A DNA stretch of 38,628 bases from Lachnospiraceae bacterium (lineage in GTDB: Bacteria > Bacillota > Clostridia > Lachnospirales > Lachnospiraceae). Of the stretch, positions 23,120 through 32,104 are shown in pieces. The notes below the pieces were generated by a model. It searched no databases. It was not told the origin of the DNA and worked only from the letters and a program-made list of their open reading frames with translations. Where the stretch lies: assembly GCA_022781925.1 (NCBI GenBank), contig JALESO010000035.1, positions 1 to 38,628 of the forward strand, in the 5' to 3' direction. The position numbers and the translations under genes are program-made. The number at the start of each line of letters is the position of its first letter. Position 1 is the stretch's first letter.

Positions 23120-23127
23120 TGGTTACA
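23109..23127 (-). promoter_or_regulatory. Operator 2: TGTAAT-N7-GTTACA
   Basis: A second dyad of the same form (one base different) overlapping the -35 box. Binding here would block RNA polymerase. The candidate regulator is the adjacent Rrf2 protein, but a distant HxlR/MarR-type regulator is equally possible. Confidence 0.7.
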
Positions 23128-23198
23128 TCGAATTCCTTTTTTATTTTAGCCAAAAGCACTTCACAAAAGACTGCATGTAAAAATTGTTATTAACGCAG

Positions 23199-23237
23199 AC
23201 ATGCGAGATCCCACAACCGTGAAATCCCGCATGTTTT
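23199..23237 (-). terminator. Hairpin after the Rrf2 gene
   Basis: ACATGCG pairs with CGCATGT, with a further GAT/ATC pair, just after the Rrf2 stop. There is no T run on the minus strand, although TTTTA follows on the plus strand. A weak terminator or a stability element. Confidence 0.4.
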
Positions 23238-23263
23238 ACTTATTTATCGTTTTACTTATTATT

Positions 23264-23710
23264 TTATTTATTGTTTTCCTGTTCCAGATATGAGGCCAGA
23301 TCCTCTTTCACATCCTCCAGCGTAATGGACTGCAATTCCCGCTCCATTGCTTTCTGCACCCGGTCCAGTTTTTCATCCAACACATGATGGATATTTCGTC
23401 CTACCGGACAGGCCGTATTTGGATTTTCATGAAAATGAAACAGCTGATTATCTTCCACACACTCCACCGCGCGGTAGATATCCAGAAATGTAATCTCTGA
23501 AAGTGGCTTTGTGATGGTCGTTCCACCGGTTCCGCGTGCCACCTGGATCAGCCCCGCTGCCTTAAGCTGTCCTAGTATCTTTCGAATGATAACGGGATTT
23601 ACATTTGTACTTCCCGCAATAAAATCACTGGTGACTTTATAATCATCTTTGAATGTATCCACACAGGCAAATATATGAACCGCCAGTGTGAATCTGCTTG
23701 AAATCTGCAT
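23264..23710 (-). CDS. Rrf2-family transcriptional regulator
   Basis: From the ATG at 23710 the protein begins MQISSRFTLAVHIFACVDTF, the typical Rrf2 start, followed by the winged HTH (TSDFIAGSTNVNPVIIRKILGQLKAAGLIQVARGTGG) and the C-terminal dimerisation helix. The open frame continues 24 codons upstream, but without family similarity. The IscR/NsrR three-Cys cluster is not present in the usual spacing, only ACPVG, so an iron-sulfur cofactor is doubtful; YwnA-like members lack it too. It is immediately upstream of the PNPOx-like gene, the likely target. Confidence 0.88.
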   Translation of the reverse strand: MQISSRFTLAVHIFACVDTFKDDYKVTSDFIAGSTNVNPVIIRKILGQLKAAGLIQVARGTGGTTITKPLSEITFLDIYRAVECVEDNQLFHFHENPNTACPVGRNIHHVLDEKLDRVQKAMERELQSITLEDVKEDLASYLEQENNK

Positions 23711-23867
23711 CTTCCTACCAACCTCATCTGCTACAATATAATTATGGTTAATATCCCTTACTGCCAGTAAGGAATTATCCACCTTGTTACTATTTTTACA
23801 AATCTTTTTCTATATCTTATCTGGAAAAACTGCTTCCTGTTTCTGCACCTCATTTAGCAGCATGTCC

Positions 23868-23922
23868 TTCGAACTGTCCGGTCGAATAGTTATAATATAG
23901 TAAAAAAGTCAGCTTTTTGCAA
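23868..23922 (-). promoter_or_regulatory. Rrf2 promoter with TTCGA-N9-TCGAA dyad
   Basis: TTGCAA (23917-23922), 17 bases, then TATATT (23894-23899) on the minus strand. A dyad TTCGA-N9-TCGAA (23868-23886) lies just downstream of the -10 box, as expected for an autoregulatory operator. The half-sites differ from those before the PNPOx-like gene. Confidence 0.5.
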
Positions 23923-23974
23923 CCATATTTCTTCAAGCAACATCCTTATGCATTCTCATATTCTGCATCAAAGA

Positions 23975-25306
23975 TCATTTCTGACATTCTTTTTTCTTCA
24001 GTGCAGCCTTTTCTCTCACCCAGAAAATACTCAGTATCAATGCCAGCACTTCTACCACAGGCATGACCCACCACAGACTTTCCGGTGCAAACCACAGTGG
24101 AAATCCCAGAATAAAGATCGTACTAAGCACAATATTTCGCAACAGTGAGATGCACAGCGAACGTTTTGCCTGAAGGATGGACTGCAGATAATATCCTGTC
24201 AGCACATTGACGGACATCGGCAGAAACGCCCAGAAGTAATGGCGGATACCCACCTGTGCAATGGTCAGGATCTCCCCCTCCGGTTTCAGGAAAATACCGC
24301 AGACCAATTCCGGGAACAGGATGCCGCTCAGGGAAAATACAACCCCAAGTATGATGATCGTAATGTAAGACATCTTTTTTACCGCACGGATACGCTCTGT
24401 ATTTCCCGCTCCGAAATTCGTGGAAACCACCGGATGGATCGCCTGCCCCACGCCGGTAAACAGCGAGTTAAACAGGATCACGCAGTTTGAAACCACACTG
24501 TATACCGACAGTGCCGTCGCTCCGCAGTATTTTAAAATCTGCACGTTAAACAGCAATACGATAAATCCATTGGCAAATTCATTGAAAAAGCTTGGAATGC
24601 CATTTGCCATAATGACTCCGATTCCTTTCAAGATATGTCCCGGCATGATAAATTTCATCTCATTCTTTTTGCTGATGAAATGACTGCCACCCACCAGCAC
24701 CTGCAGCAGCATGCCAAGTGCGGATGCAAGTGCCGCACCTGCGATTCCCATCTGTAATGGAAATACAAATACAATATCCAGAATGATATTCAGGATGCCT
24801 CCGCAGACCACGCCTGTCATGGCACGGTTCGGATCATGATCTGCACGGATAAAGATAGCAATAAAATTCGAAAACACCGCTGCCGGCAGGAACAGATTGA
24901 TCTTTTTCATGTAAGCCAGCGCATACGGAAACAGCGTATCATTCGCTCCCATCACTCGCAGGATTGGTCCCATTGCTGTTCCGTAAATGATCCAGAGTAC
25001 CGCTGTCATCACGATCATGCACAACAGTGACAACGAAAAATACTGATTTGCTTTTTTCTCTTCTCCTGCTCCACGGTGCACATTCATCTGCACGGAACCG
25101 CCCACGCCAAACAGAATGCCCGTTGCCATCAGAATGCAGAGTAGCGGAGTCGTGATACTGAGCGCTGCCAATGCATCTGCGCCAACGCCTTTTCCAATCA
25201 CCACCGCATCCGTCAGTGTGTATACAGACATTACCATGGCACTTCCCAGGGATGGGATCAAAAATTTAAAATATAACGATCTGATATTATCTTTTAATAA
25301 ATCCAT
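23975..25306 (-). CDS. MATE-family multidrug/metabolite exporter
   Basis: The 443-residue protein has 12 membrane segments and MATE signatures: IPSLGSAMVMSVYTLTDAVVIGKGVGADALAALSIT at the N-terminus and the mirrored GIPSFFNEFANGFIVLLFNVQI and GVGQAIHPVVSTNFGAGNTERIRAV in the second half. It is full length. AGAAGGAGGACAT precedes the start. Its own promoter overlaps the deoR stop and the leader has an intrinsic terminator, so expression is probably controlled by attenuation. The substrate is unknown. Confidence 0.93.
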   Translation of the reverse strand: MDLLKDNIRSLYFKFLIPSLGSAMVMSVYTLTDAVVIGKGVGADALAALSITTPLLCILMATGILFGVGGSVQMNVHRGAGEEKKANQYFSLSLLCMIVMTAVLWIIYGTAMGPILRVMGANDTLFPYALAYMKKINLFLPAAVFSNFIAIFIRADHDPNRAMTGVVCGGILNIILDIVFVFPLQMGIAGAALASALGMLLQVLVGGSHFISKKNEMKFIMPGHILKGIGVIMANGIPSFFNEFANGFIVLLFNVQILKYCGATALSVYSVVSNCVILFNSLFTGVGQAIHPVVSTNFGAGNTERIRAVKKMSYITIIILGVVFSLSGILFPELVCGIFLKPEGEILTIAQVGIRHYFWAFLPMSVNVLTGYYLQSILQAKRSLCISLLRNIVLSTIFILGFPLWFAPESLWWVMPVVEVLALILSIFWVREKAALKKKECQK

Positions 25307-25548
25307 ATGTCCTCCTTCTATACCGAAATTCTAAATGCATATGCATCTACCTGATTTGTTTGATTTGCTGCTTTCTTCTTTTGTTATCAAATACAAACGA
25401 TATTCCCTGATTTTTTCTCCTGTAATCAAAAAAGCCAGATAAGAACTTGTCTTATCTGGCTCATGACTTTCATGTCCGTCCGGGAATTTTCAAAATTTTT
25501 GAAAACACCTTGCAGGGTACAGCTTTTCTGTACCGTCCGACGTCACTT
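25307..25548 (-). promoter_or_regulatory. MATE leader with three hairpins (candidate riboswitch/attenuator)
   Basis: The transcribed leader runs ~240 bases. It contains GGTACAG/CTGTACC (loop AAAAG, near 25517-25535), TTTTCAAAA/TTTTGAAAA, and the motif CGGACGG twice (in GTCGGACGGTA near 25536 and CCGGACGGACA near 25481), ahead of the terminator hairpin 25428-25461. I compared it by eye with known riboswitch cores (guanidine, preQ1, yjdF, TPP, SAM) and could not match it with confidence. It may be an unrecognised riboswitch. Confidence 0.5.
25428..25461 (-). terminator. Intrinsic terminator in the MATE leader
   Basis: On the minus strand a perfect 12-bp stem, AGCCAGATAAGA with TCTTATCTGGCT, then six T (25428-25433). 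It lies between the MATE promoter and the MATE gene, so it must be read through or prevented for expression. Confidence 0.9.
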
Positions 25549-25576
25549 AGTATATCAATTTTCCCCCATATGTCAA
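25549..25576 (-). promoter_or_regulatory. MATE promoter overlapping the deoR stop
   Basis: On the minus strand TTGACA (25571-25576), 16 bases, then TATACT (25549-25554). The -35 box shares bases with the deoR stop codon. Confidence 0.7.
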
Positions 25577-26382
25577 GAACAAAATATCAGCTTTCCGCCA
25601 TTTTTCTGCACGGCAGACCTCTGCTGAGGATCCAATGCTTCGTCCGTAAAAATCGCTTCATATGCATCGATTTCTCCGTATTTCATCAGATTTTTCTTTC
25701 CGAATTTGCTGTGGTCTGCCAGAAGATACTGCCGGTCAGCATTCCGTGAGACGCAGCATTTTACCACGCCCTCGATCTCCCAGGCTGCCGATGCACCGAA
25801 CTCTGCATCCACCGCCGAAGCTCCGAAAAAGGCTTTATCATAATGAAATCTGGACACATATTCCGCCGTGGCATGATCCATCGGTCCCCCATACAGTTCC
25901 TGATACATTCCCGGTGCCATATACAGCTTTATCCTGTGGTTCTGGTAGGCAGCTTCCATCACTGCCAGCGAAGTCGTGACCACCGTAAGGTTCCGGTCCG
26001 ACACAAACCGCAGCATCAGTGCGATCGTCGTGCTCGCATCCAGAAACAGCACATCCCCTTCTTTGATCTCTGCCGCAGCACGCCGTGCGATACACAGCTT
26101 GCTCCGGTACAGTTTGTCCTGCCGGAATGCAAAATCCTGTACCTTCTGGTGCCGGTTCTGCAGCGTGGCTCCCCCATAATGCACCTGGGCGATCCCCTGT
26201 TCTTCCAGCATATGAAAATCTCTGCGGATCGTCATTTCCGATACCGCAAATTTCTCCGCCAGTTCACGCACGGATACTTCCTCCTGCTCATGCAACAGGG
26301 CATTCCATTTTCCCTGATCTCGGCCCCACATCTTCTGGAGATCACAGCAGGCGGCATCAACAAGGCACAGGCACTCACTCAT
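25573..26382 (-). CDS. DeoR/GlpR-family transcriptional regulator
   Basis: The N-terminal DeoR HTH reads NALLHEQEEVSVRELAEKFAVSEMTIRRDFHMLEEQGIAQ with the VSEMTIRRD recognition helix. The DeoR C-terminal sugar-phosphate sensor follows (IKEGDVLFLDASTTIALML; LAVMEAAYQNHRIKLYMAPG; DKAFFGASAVDAEFG; LLADHSKFGKKNLMKYG). Ligands are usually phosphorylated sugars. The start is uncertain: the first ATG (26382) and the ATG at 26331 both lack a good ribosome binding site, and the first ~25 residues lie antisense to a HAD gene fragment. Start 26331 gives a more normal family length. Function may be altered by this joint. Confidence 0.82.
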   Translation of the reverse strand: MSECLCLVDAACCDLQKMWGRDQGKWNALLHEQEEVSVRELAEKFAVSEMTIRRDFHMLEEQGIAQVHYGGATLQNRHQKVQDFAFRQDKLYRSKLCIARRAAAEIKEGDVLFLDASTTIALMLRFVSDRNLTVVTTSLAVMEAAYQNHRIKLYMAPGMYQELYGGPMDHATAEYVSRFHYDKAFFGASAVDAEFGASAAWEIEGVVKCCVSRNADRQYLLADHSKFGKKNLMKYGEIDAYEAIFTDEALDPQQRSAVQKNGGKLIFCS

Positions 26383-26586
26383 TTCTGTAAGTTAAAGCAG
26401 ATCGCACCAGAACATGCACTGGCATTCGGAGATAATTATAACGATGTGGAAATGCTGGAAACCGCAGGCTGCGGCGTGCTGATGGGAAATGCCCCGGCAG
26501 ATTTAAAGAGAAAAGGCTTTCCCATCACTGCGGATAACGATCACGACGGGATCGCCGTTTTCCTGAACCAGCTGTCACTGATCTGA
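26326..26586 (+). pseudogene. C-terminal fragment of a Cof-type HAD phosphatase
   Basis: About 85 codons encode the end of a Cof-like sugar-phosphatase: LLEITAGGINKAQAL, FGDNYNDVEMLETAGCGVLMGNAPADLK and DNDHDGIAVFL, with the acidic GDNYND motif intact. The N-terminal nucleophile domain (DxDGT) is not present upstream; the same DNA upstream codes for deoR on the other strand. This is a truncated remnant, cut by a rearrangement with its breakpoint near 26300-26330. Confidence 0.8.
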
Positions 26587-26719
26587 AAATTTACTTACAT
26601 TTCAATTATTCTTCCTCTCAGTTTTTACATTGACCTGTTAGAGTAGGCACTGCATGATTGCAAATCAACCGAATCGCATGTGCAGGTTCACATGTATTCA
26701 AACTGAAAAGGAGCGTTTT

Positions 26720-29700
26720 ATGAAAAAAAGATTGAAACAGATTGCTGCGCTTTCATTAATTGCAGCGATTACCTGTTCTCAGAGCATCGCTGCTTCTGCA
26801 GAACAGATTGCTACCCCGAAAACATCTTCTGCTGTTACCACAGAATATCTGACGCTGCAGCCGGGAGAAACACAGTCCAGTGTAAACCTGAACTGGTATG
26901 CACCGGAAGGCACCCAGACCGCACTTGTCAAATTTGGTGACCAGACCGTCAGTGCAGAAGTCAGTGCACTCCATCTGCCTACTGTCATGACTTCCAAATA
27001 CACAGATACCGGAAAACTTGTCTGCAAAGCAACCATTGGCGGACTTGCGGCAGATACCACTTATCAGTATCAGATCTCCTATGATAACGGTCAGACCTGG
27101 TCTGAGACACATTCCTACACCACACCGTCTGCAGATTCTTTTACGTTTGCATTCACCAGTGATCCGCAGATCAAAGAAAACGGTGAGACGGATAAACGTG
27201 GCTGGAATACTTCCGACAGCACAAACCAGACCGGATGGGCTGCCATGATGGATGTCCTGGCAGACAATGACGTAAATCTCGTGGTTTCTGCCGGTGATCA
27301 GGTTGAGGATCAGAGCTGGGGCAAATCCAGTGAATACACTGCATTTTTTGCACCGGAAGAAATGTCTTCTATTTTATATGCACCTGCTGTTGGCAACCAT
27401 GACAGACACTATATGTTCGAAGATCATTTTAATCTGCCGAATGAACTTGCCATCGACGGCAGTGCCGGTGCTCTGACTCAGGTAAAAACCACCTTCCGTG
27501 GTCAGAACAGCGGTACCAGCCAAAGTCATGGCAACTATATCCAGGCTACTGCTGATGAGATCGCAAACAATTCCGTTTCCAACGGTGTTGCGCCAAATGC
27601 CGATGGACAGTACGATTTTGCAGAACGCCGTGAAATGGAGACAAAAGGCAACTATTATTATCTGTACGATAATGTGCTGTTTGTCACCTTAAATACAGGT
27701 GCTTACCCGGGCGGAAACGATGATGAAAATGCAGACAATGCTTCCGTGCCAAGTGCATCCAGAGATAATTCCGAAGCAGAAGCCATCGTAAATAACTTCC
27801 GCACGGTTCTGACATCTGCCACCACAGAATATCAGGGGCAGTATCAGTGGCTGGTAGTCACACATCACAAATCAACACAGACGGTTGCAAAACATGCCGC
27901 AGACTCCGATATCGAAAACTATGTCGATGCCGGCTTCGAAAAAGTAATGGATGACTTCAATGTGGACTTTGTACTTGGCGGACACGATCATGTGTACTCC
28001 AGAAGTTATGTATTAAAAGACGGCAAACGGAATGCAGAACGTCTGAGCAGTTATCATGATCCGGATGGCACCATCTATCTGACCGGCAACTGTGCTTCCG
28101 ACATGCAATACTATACCCCGTTTGAAAAAGTTGACAAAGACAACAACGCTGATTTCCCGGTCCTTGCCAATGGGGAGACCGGTTCTGCCGCTTATTTAAA
28201 GGGACAGACTGCTGAAAATCCATCCGATTACCTGCCGTATGGCAATCAGGAATGGAACCAGGATTACAGCCCAAGCTATGCGATCTTTGATGTCAGTGAT
28301 CAGCAGATTTCCGTAAAAGTATATAATCTGGACGGTGACAGTTCCAATCCGACCAGTAAACTCATTGATACGTTTTCTGTTACAAAGCAGACAGATGCCG
28401 GTGCAAAAACAGAAGGATTTGAAAACCAGAACGCATCTTCCTCTCTGGCTCTGACACAGGCTGCACGCTATGATTCCGGTATCAGCAGTGCAGATGGCGG
28501 CGTCATGGAAATCGTGGAATATAATCCAAAGACCGGATGGGCTTATGCTGTCAACGGCCAGACAGGTAAGCTGGCAGCCATTCCGCTCAAAACTATGGAA
28601 AGCAAAGACACCGTTGATCTTCTGGATGCCAACGATATCGATATCAAATCGCTGGTAGAAGCCGCAGATACTTCTTTCCAGTATGGTGATATGACTTCTG
28701 TAACAATTTCAGAAGACGGCACCCGCCTCGCCGTATCACTTCAGGCTGAAAATTATGCCGCAGATGGCCGTATCGCCCTGTTCACCTGCAACGCAGACGG
28801 AACGCTTTCACTGGAAAAAATTTATGAGACCGGCGTACAGCCTGATATGATCACCTTTACCCCGGATGGAAGCAAACTGCTCACTGCCGACGAAGGCGAG
28901 CCGCGCGAAGGATATTCCAAGGGCAGTACCGATCCGCAGGGCACCGTAACCATTGTTGATCTCGCTTCTGATACCGTCACAAAAGCAGACTTTACGGCTT
29001 ATGACAGCGAAGCGAACCGCAAACAGCTTACCGATACAGGCATTGTTCTGAAAAAAGATACAGCACCGTCTGTCGATCTGGAACCGGAATATATCGCAGC
29101 AGGCAATACCACTGCCTACATCACACTTCAGGAGGCAAATGCCATCGCCGTTCTGGATCTTGATACAAAAGATTTTACTGGCATCTACTCTGCCGGATTT
29201 GAAGATTACAGCAAAACAGCTGTGGATATTGACAAAAAAGATGGCAGCTACAACCCACAGACCTATGATTCCCTGAAAGGAATCCGCATGCCGGACAGCA
29301 TTGCGGCCTATACGGCAAACGGATCCGATTATGTCATCATCGCAAATGAAGGGGATTCCCGAAAATGGGGCAGCTATACCAATGAAGATGAACGTAATTT
29401 TGGAAAAGGGAAAACGTCTCCTACTGGAAAAATCACAGCAGAAAACAGTGGTTTAAGCGGCAAAGTCGTATTTTTCGACACCCAAGATTATGACGGTCTG
29501 GATGCAGATTCTGATTATCTCTTTGGCGGACGTTCCTTTACTATCTTTAAAGTCGATGAAAATAGCCTGACGGAAGTATTTGACAGCGGCAGTGATTTTG
29601 AATCCACCACAGCAGCTTATTTACCGGAGTTCTTTAACTGCTCCAACAACAATATCGATATCGATGACCGCTCCGGCAAAAAAGGACCGGAAGCAGAAAG

Positions 29701-30619
29701 TGTAACCATCGGAACCGTTGGGGAAAAAACATATGCATTTGTCGGACTGGAGCGCGTCGGTGGAATCATGGTATATGACATTACAGATCCTGACCAGAGT
29801 ACCTATGTCAACTACATCAACTCCCGTGATTTCAGTGCTGACATCGCCGGCGATGATTCCCCGGAAGGACTCTGCTTCCTCTCCGCAGATGACAGTTTTG
29901 ACGGAAATTCCTATCTGCTGGCAGCCTGCGAAGTATCCGGAACCGTAGCTGCTTACCAGCTGAACGCCAAAACCACCGACATCACACCTAATCCCGTTCC
30001 AACCCCGGACCCGGCTCCGGTTTCAGACGGACTGGCTCAGGCTGCTGACGGTAACTGGTATTATTATCAGAACGGTTCTGTTGCAACCAACGTAACAACG
30101 CTGGTACCAAACGACTCCGGATGGTGGTATGTCCGCAACGGACAGGTAGATTTCTCCTACACTGGTATCGCCCCGAATGAATCCGGATGGTGGCGCATCG
30201 TAAACGGTGCCGTTGATTTCAACTGCAACAGCGTAGAAGCAAATGAATACGGCTGGTTCTACTTATCCGGCGGAAAAGTTGACTTCTCATACACCGGTAT
30301 CGCTCCGAACGCGTATGGATGGTGGCGTATCGTAAATGGTGCTGTCGACTTCAACTGCAACAGTGTGGAAGCTAACGAATACGGCTGGTTCTACTTATCC
30401 GGCGGAAAAGTTGACTTCTCATACACCGGTATCGCTCCGAACGCGTATGGATGGTGGCGTATCGTAAATGGTGCCGTTGACTTTACCTTTACCGGTCTGG
30501 CAGACAATGCACATGGCTGGTGGTACCTGCAAAACGGCAAACTTGACTTCTCCTATAACGGACCATTTATCTGGATGGATCATTCCTACCAGATCAGCGG
30601 TGGAAAAGTAATTTTCTAA
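26720..30619 (+). CDS. Secreted metallophosphatase / beta-propeller / cell-wall repeat protein
   Basis: The ATG at 26720 (AAAGGAG upstream) begins a signal peptide ([20 protein letters not shown]...). Domains in order: a fibronectin-like purple-acid-phosphatase N-domain (~35-135), a calcineurin-like metallophosphatase ([36 protein letters not shown]), a choice-of-anchor-I style beta-propeller (~555-1080; [37 protein letters not shown]), a Pro-rich linker and five to six WY-rich repeats probably binding the cell surface. Metal ligands look intact. Likely a surface phosphatase or nucleotidase; substrate unknown. It precedes a strong terminator. Confidence 0.88.
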   Translation: MKKRLKQIAALSLIAAITCSQSIAASAEQIATPKTSSAVTTEYLTLQPGETQSSVNLNWYAPEGTQTALVKFGDQTVSAEVSALHLPTVMTSKYTDTGKLVCKATIGGLAADTTYQYQISYDNGQTWSETHSYTTPSADSFTFAFTSDPQIKENGETDKRGWNTSDSTNQTGWAAMMDVLADNDVNLVVSAGDQVEDQSWGKSSEYTAFFAPEEMSSILYAPAVGNHDRHYMFEDHFNLPNELAIDGSAGALTQVKTTFRGQNSGTSQSHGNYIQATADEIANNSVSNGVAPNADGQYDFAERREMETKGNYYYLYDNVLFVTLNTGAYPGGNDDENADNASVPSASRDNSEAEAIVNNFRTVLTSATTEYQGQYQWLVVTHHKSTQTVAKHAADSDIENYVDAGFEKVMDDFNVDFVLGGHDHVYSRSYVLKDGKRNAERLSSYHDPDGTIYLTGNCASDMQYYTPFEKVDKDNNADFPVLANGETGSAAYLKGQTAENPSDYLPYGNQEWNQDYSPSYAIFDVSDQQISVKVYNLDGDSSNPTSKLIDTFSVTKQTDAGAKTEGFENQNASSSLALTQAARYDSGISSADGGVMEIVEYNPKTGWAYAVNGQTGKLAAIPLKTMESKDTVDLLDANDIDIKSLVEAADTSFQYGDMTSVTISEDGTRLAVSLQAENYAADGRIALFTCNADGTLSLEKIYETGVQPDMITFTPDGSKLLTADEGEPREGYSKGSTDPQGTVTIVDLASDTVTKADFTAYDSEANRKQLTDTGIVLKKDTAPSVDLEPEYIAAGNTTAYITLQEANAIAVLDLDTKDFTGIYSAGFEDYSKTAVDIDKKDGSYNPQTYDSLKGIRMPDSIAAYTANGSDYVIIANEGDSRKWGSYTNEDERNFGKGKTSPTGKITAENSGLSGKVVFFDTQDYDGLDADSDYLFGGRSFTIFKVDENSLTEVFDSGSDFESTTAAYLPEFFNCSNNNIDIDDRSGKKGPEAESVTIGTVGEKTYAFVGLERVGGIMVYDITDPDQSTYVNYINSRDFSADIAGDDSPEGLCFLSADDSFDGNSYLLAACEVSGTVAAYQLNAKTTDITPNPVPTPDPAPVSDGLAQAADGNWYYYQNGSVATNVTTLVPNDSGWWYVRNGQVDFSYTGIAPNESGWWRIVNGAVDFNCNSVEANEYGWFYLSGGKVDFSYTGIAPNAYGWWRIVNGAVDFNCNSVEANEYGWFYLSGGKVDFSYTGIAPNAYGWWRIVNGAVDFTFTGLADNAHGWWYLQNGKLDFSYNGPFIWMDHSYQISGGKVIF
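30056..30616 (+). repeat. WY-rich tandem repeats, two 98-bp identical blocks
   Basis: The protein repeats follow the pattern GWWxIVNGxVDF and [20 protein letters not shown], ~22-residue half-units making 44-residue units. The DNA of 30245-30342 and 30377-30474 is identical over 98 bases at an offset of 132 (44 codons), so duplication is recent or repeatedly homogenised. Copy number may vary among strains. Confidence 0.85.
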
Positions 30620-30638
30620 TCCCGTCTGATATTCAGAC

Positions 30639-30683
30639 AAGGGCATCTGTAATCCATGTTGCAGATGCCCTTGCTTCTTTTTC
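30639..30683 (+). terminator. Intrinsic terminator after the secreted phosphatase
   Basis: AAGGGCATCTG (30639-30649) pairs with CAGATGCCCTT (30662-30672), followed by a T-rich stretch (GCTTCTTTTTCT). Confidence 0.88.
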
Positions 30684-30779
30684 TGGTATTGTATTCCTTT
30701 CTTTTTCAGCCTTGACAATTTCTTTTTTACAGCTTACCATTTTTATAATTGATTTTACAGATGAAAGGTTTTTTAAGAT

Positions 30780-32104
30780 ATGGACGAACACGAATTGATG
30801 AGCAGTATGAAAATTTCAAAAGCGGTCGCAACCATGGCCATTCCCAGTGTCATCAGCAGTCTGGTAACCGTTGTCTACAACATGGCCGATACCTTTTTCG
30901 TTGGTCAGACCGGTGATCCGCTGCAGGTGGCAGCCGTCGGACTGACGAATCCAATTTTTATCTTACTGATGGCCTTTGCCAATATGTTTGGCATGGGTGG
31001 AAGCGCCATCGCTTCCATGGCACTCGGCGAAAAAATGAAAAGCGTGTCAAAAATACCTCCGTTTTTATTACATACGGTTCTTTTTTCGTCGGTATTGTAT
31101 TTGCGCTGGTTCTTTTTCTGTTTATGCAACCGATCCTGCATCTTTTTGGTGCCAACGCCCAGACCTATGAGTTTGCAAAAGGTTATACCTTCCACATTGC
31201 TTATGGTGCACCATTTATTATCTGGTCTGCAGCATCCAGTTTCGTGGTCCGCGCAGAAGGTGCCAGCCGGGAAGCCATGATCGGCTGCATGATCGGAACC
31301 ATTGCAAACATCGTTCTGGATCCGGTCTTTATCACCGGACTTGGTATGGGTGCTGCCGGAGCCGCCATTGCAACCACCATCGGAAATATGCTGGCCAGCC
31401 TTTACTTCCTCTGGTATTTCCTGAAAAAAAGTAACGTATTTTCCATTCATCCAAAATATTTTACCTGCCGGGATCACATTCTCACAGGCGTGTGCACCAC
31501 CGGTCTGCCGACTGCGATCTTTTCCGTATTGATGAGTGTATCCATGATCGTACTGAATCAGATCCTGGTTGCTTACGGCAATACCCCGGTAGCCGCCATC
31601 GGTATTGTATTCAAAGCAAACATGTTTGTCATCTTCCTGCAAATGGGACTGGCAAACGGCGTGCAGTCGTTGCTGGGCTACAACTATGGTGCCGGAAACC
31701 GGCAACGTTTTATGGATGTGGACAAATTTACAAAAAAATGCTGCATCGTCATCGGTGTTCTTTCCACCGCCGCATACTTTTTCCTGAGAGAGCCGATCAT
31801 CCGCATGTTTATCAGTGATCCTAATGTGGTTTCCTGTGGTGTTAAAATGCTGGTGGGCTATATTTTATCCGGTCCTTTCATCGGTATTTTATTTTGCAAC
31901 ATGAACTGCCTGCAGTCCACGAATCATGCCACCTATGCCACGATTCTCTCGGTACTGCGTCAGGGACTGCTGTTTATCCCTCTTCTGTGCCTGCTGAATG
32001 TACTGTTTGGCATCAACGGTGTCGCTTTTGCGCAGTCGCTGACCGACGGCATTGCTACGGCACTTTCCAGTATTTTCTGGCACGCAAAACGCAGGCAGCT
32101 ATAA
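30780..32104 (+). pseudogene. MATE-family transporter split by a frameshift in an A run
   Basis: The first frame (from 30780; MKISKAVATMAIPSVISSLVTVVYNMADTFFVGQTG) keeps MATE similarity until ...SMALGEK; the second frame then reads EKRVKNTSVFITYGSFFVGIVFALVLFLFMQPILHLFGANAQ and runs to 32104. The switch is at six A at 31030-31035; seven A would give one continuous MATE of about 441 residues. The second half (GLPTAIFSVLMSVSMIVLNQILVAYG; GLANGVQSLLGYNYGAGNRQR) is otherwise intact. It could be an inactivating mutation, phase variation, slippage-rescued expression or a sequencing error. Confidence 0.85.

Noticed and set aside
25843..26325. The upstream part of the plus-strand frame that ends as the HAD fragment
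   Set aside because: Only the last ~85 codons look like HAD. The upstream part is antisense to deoR, has no phosphatase motifs and is not part of a real protein.
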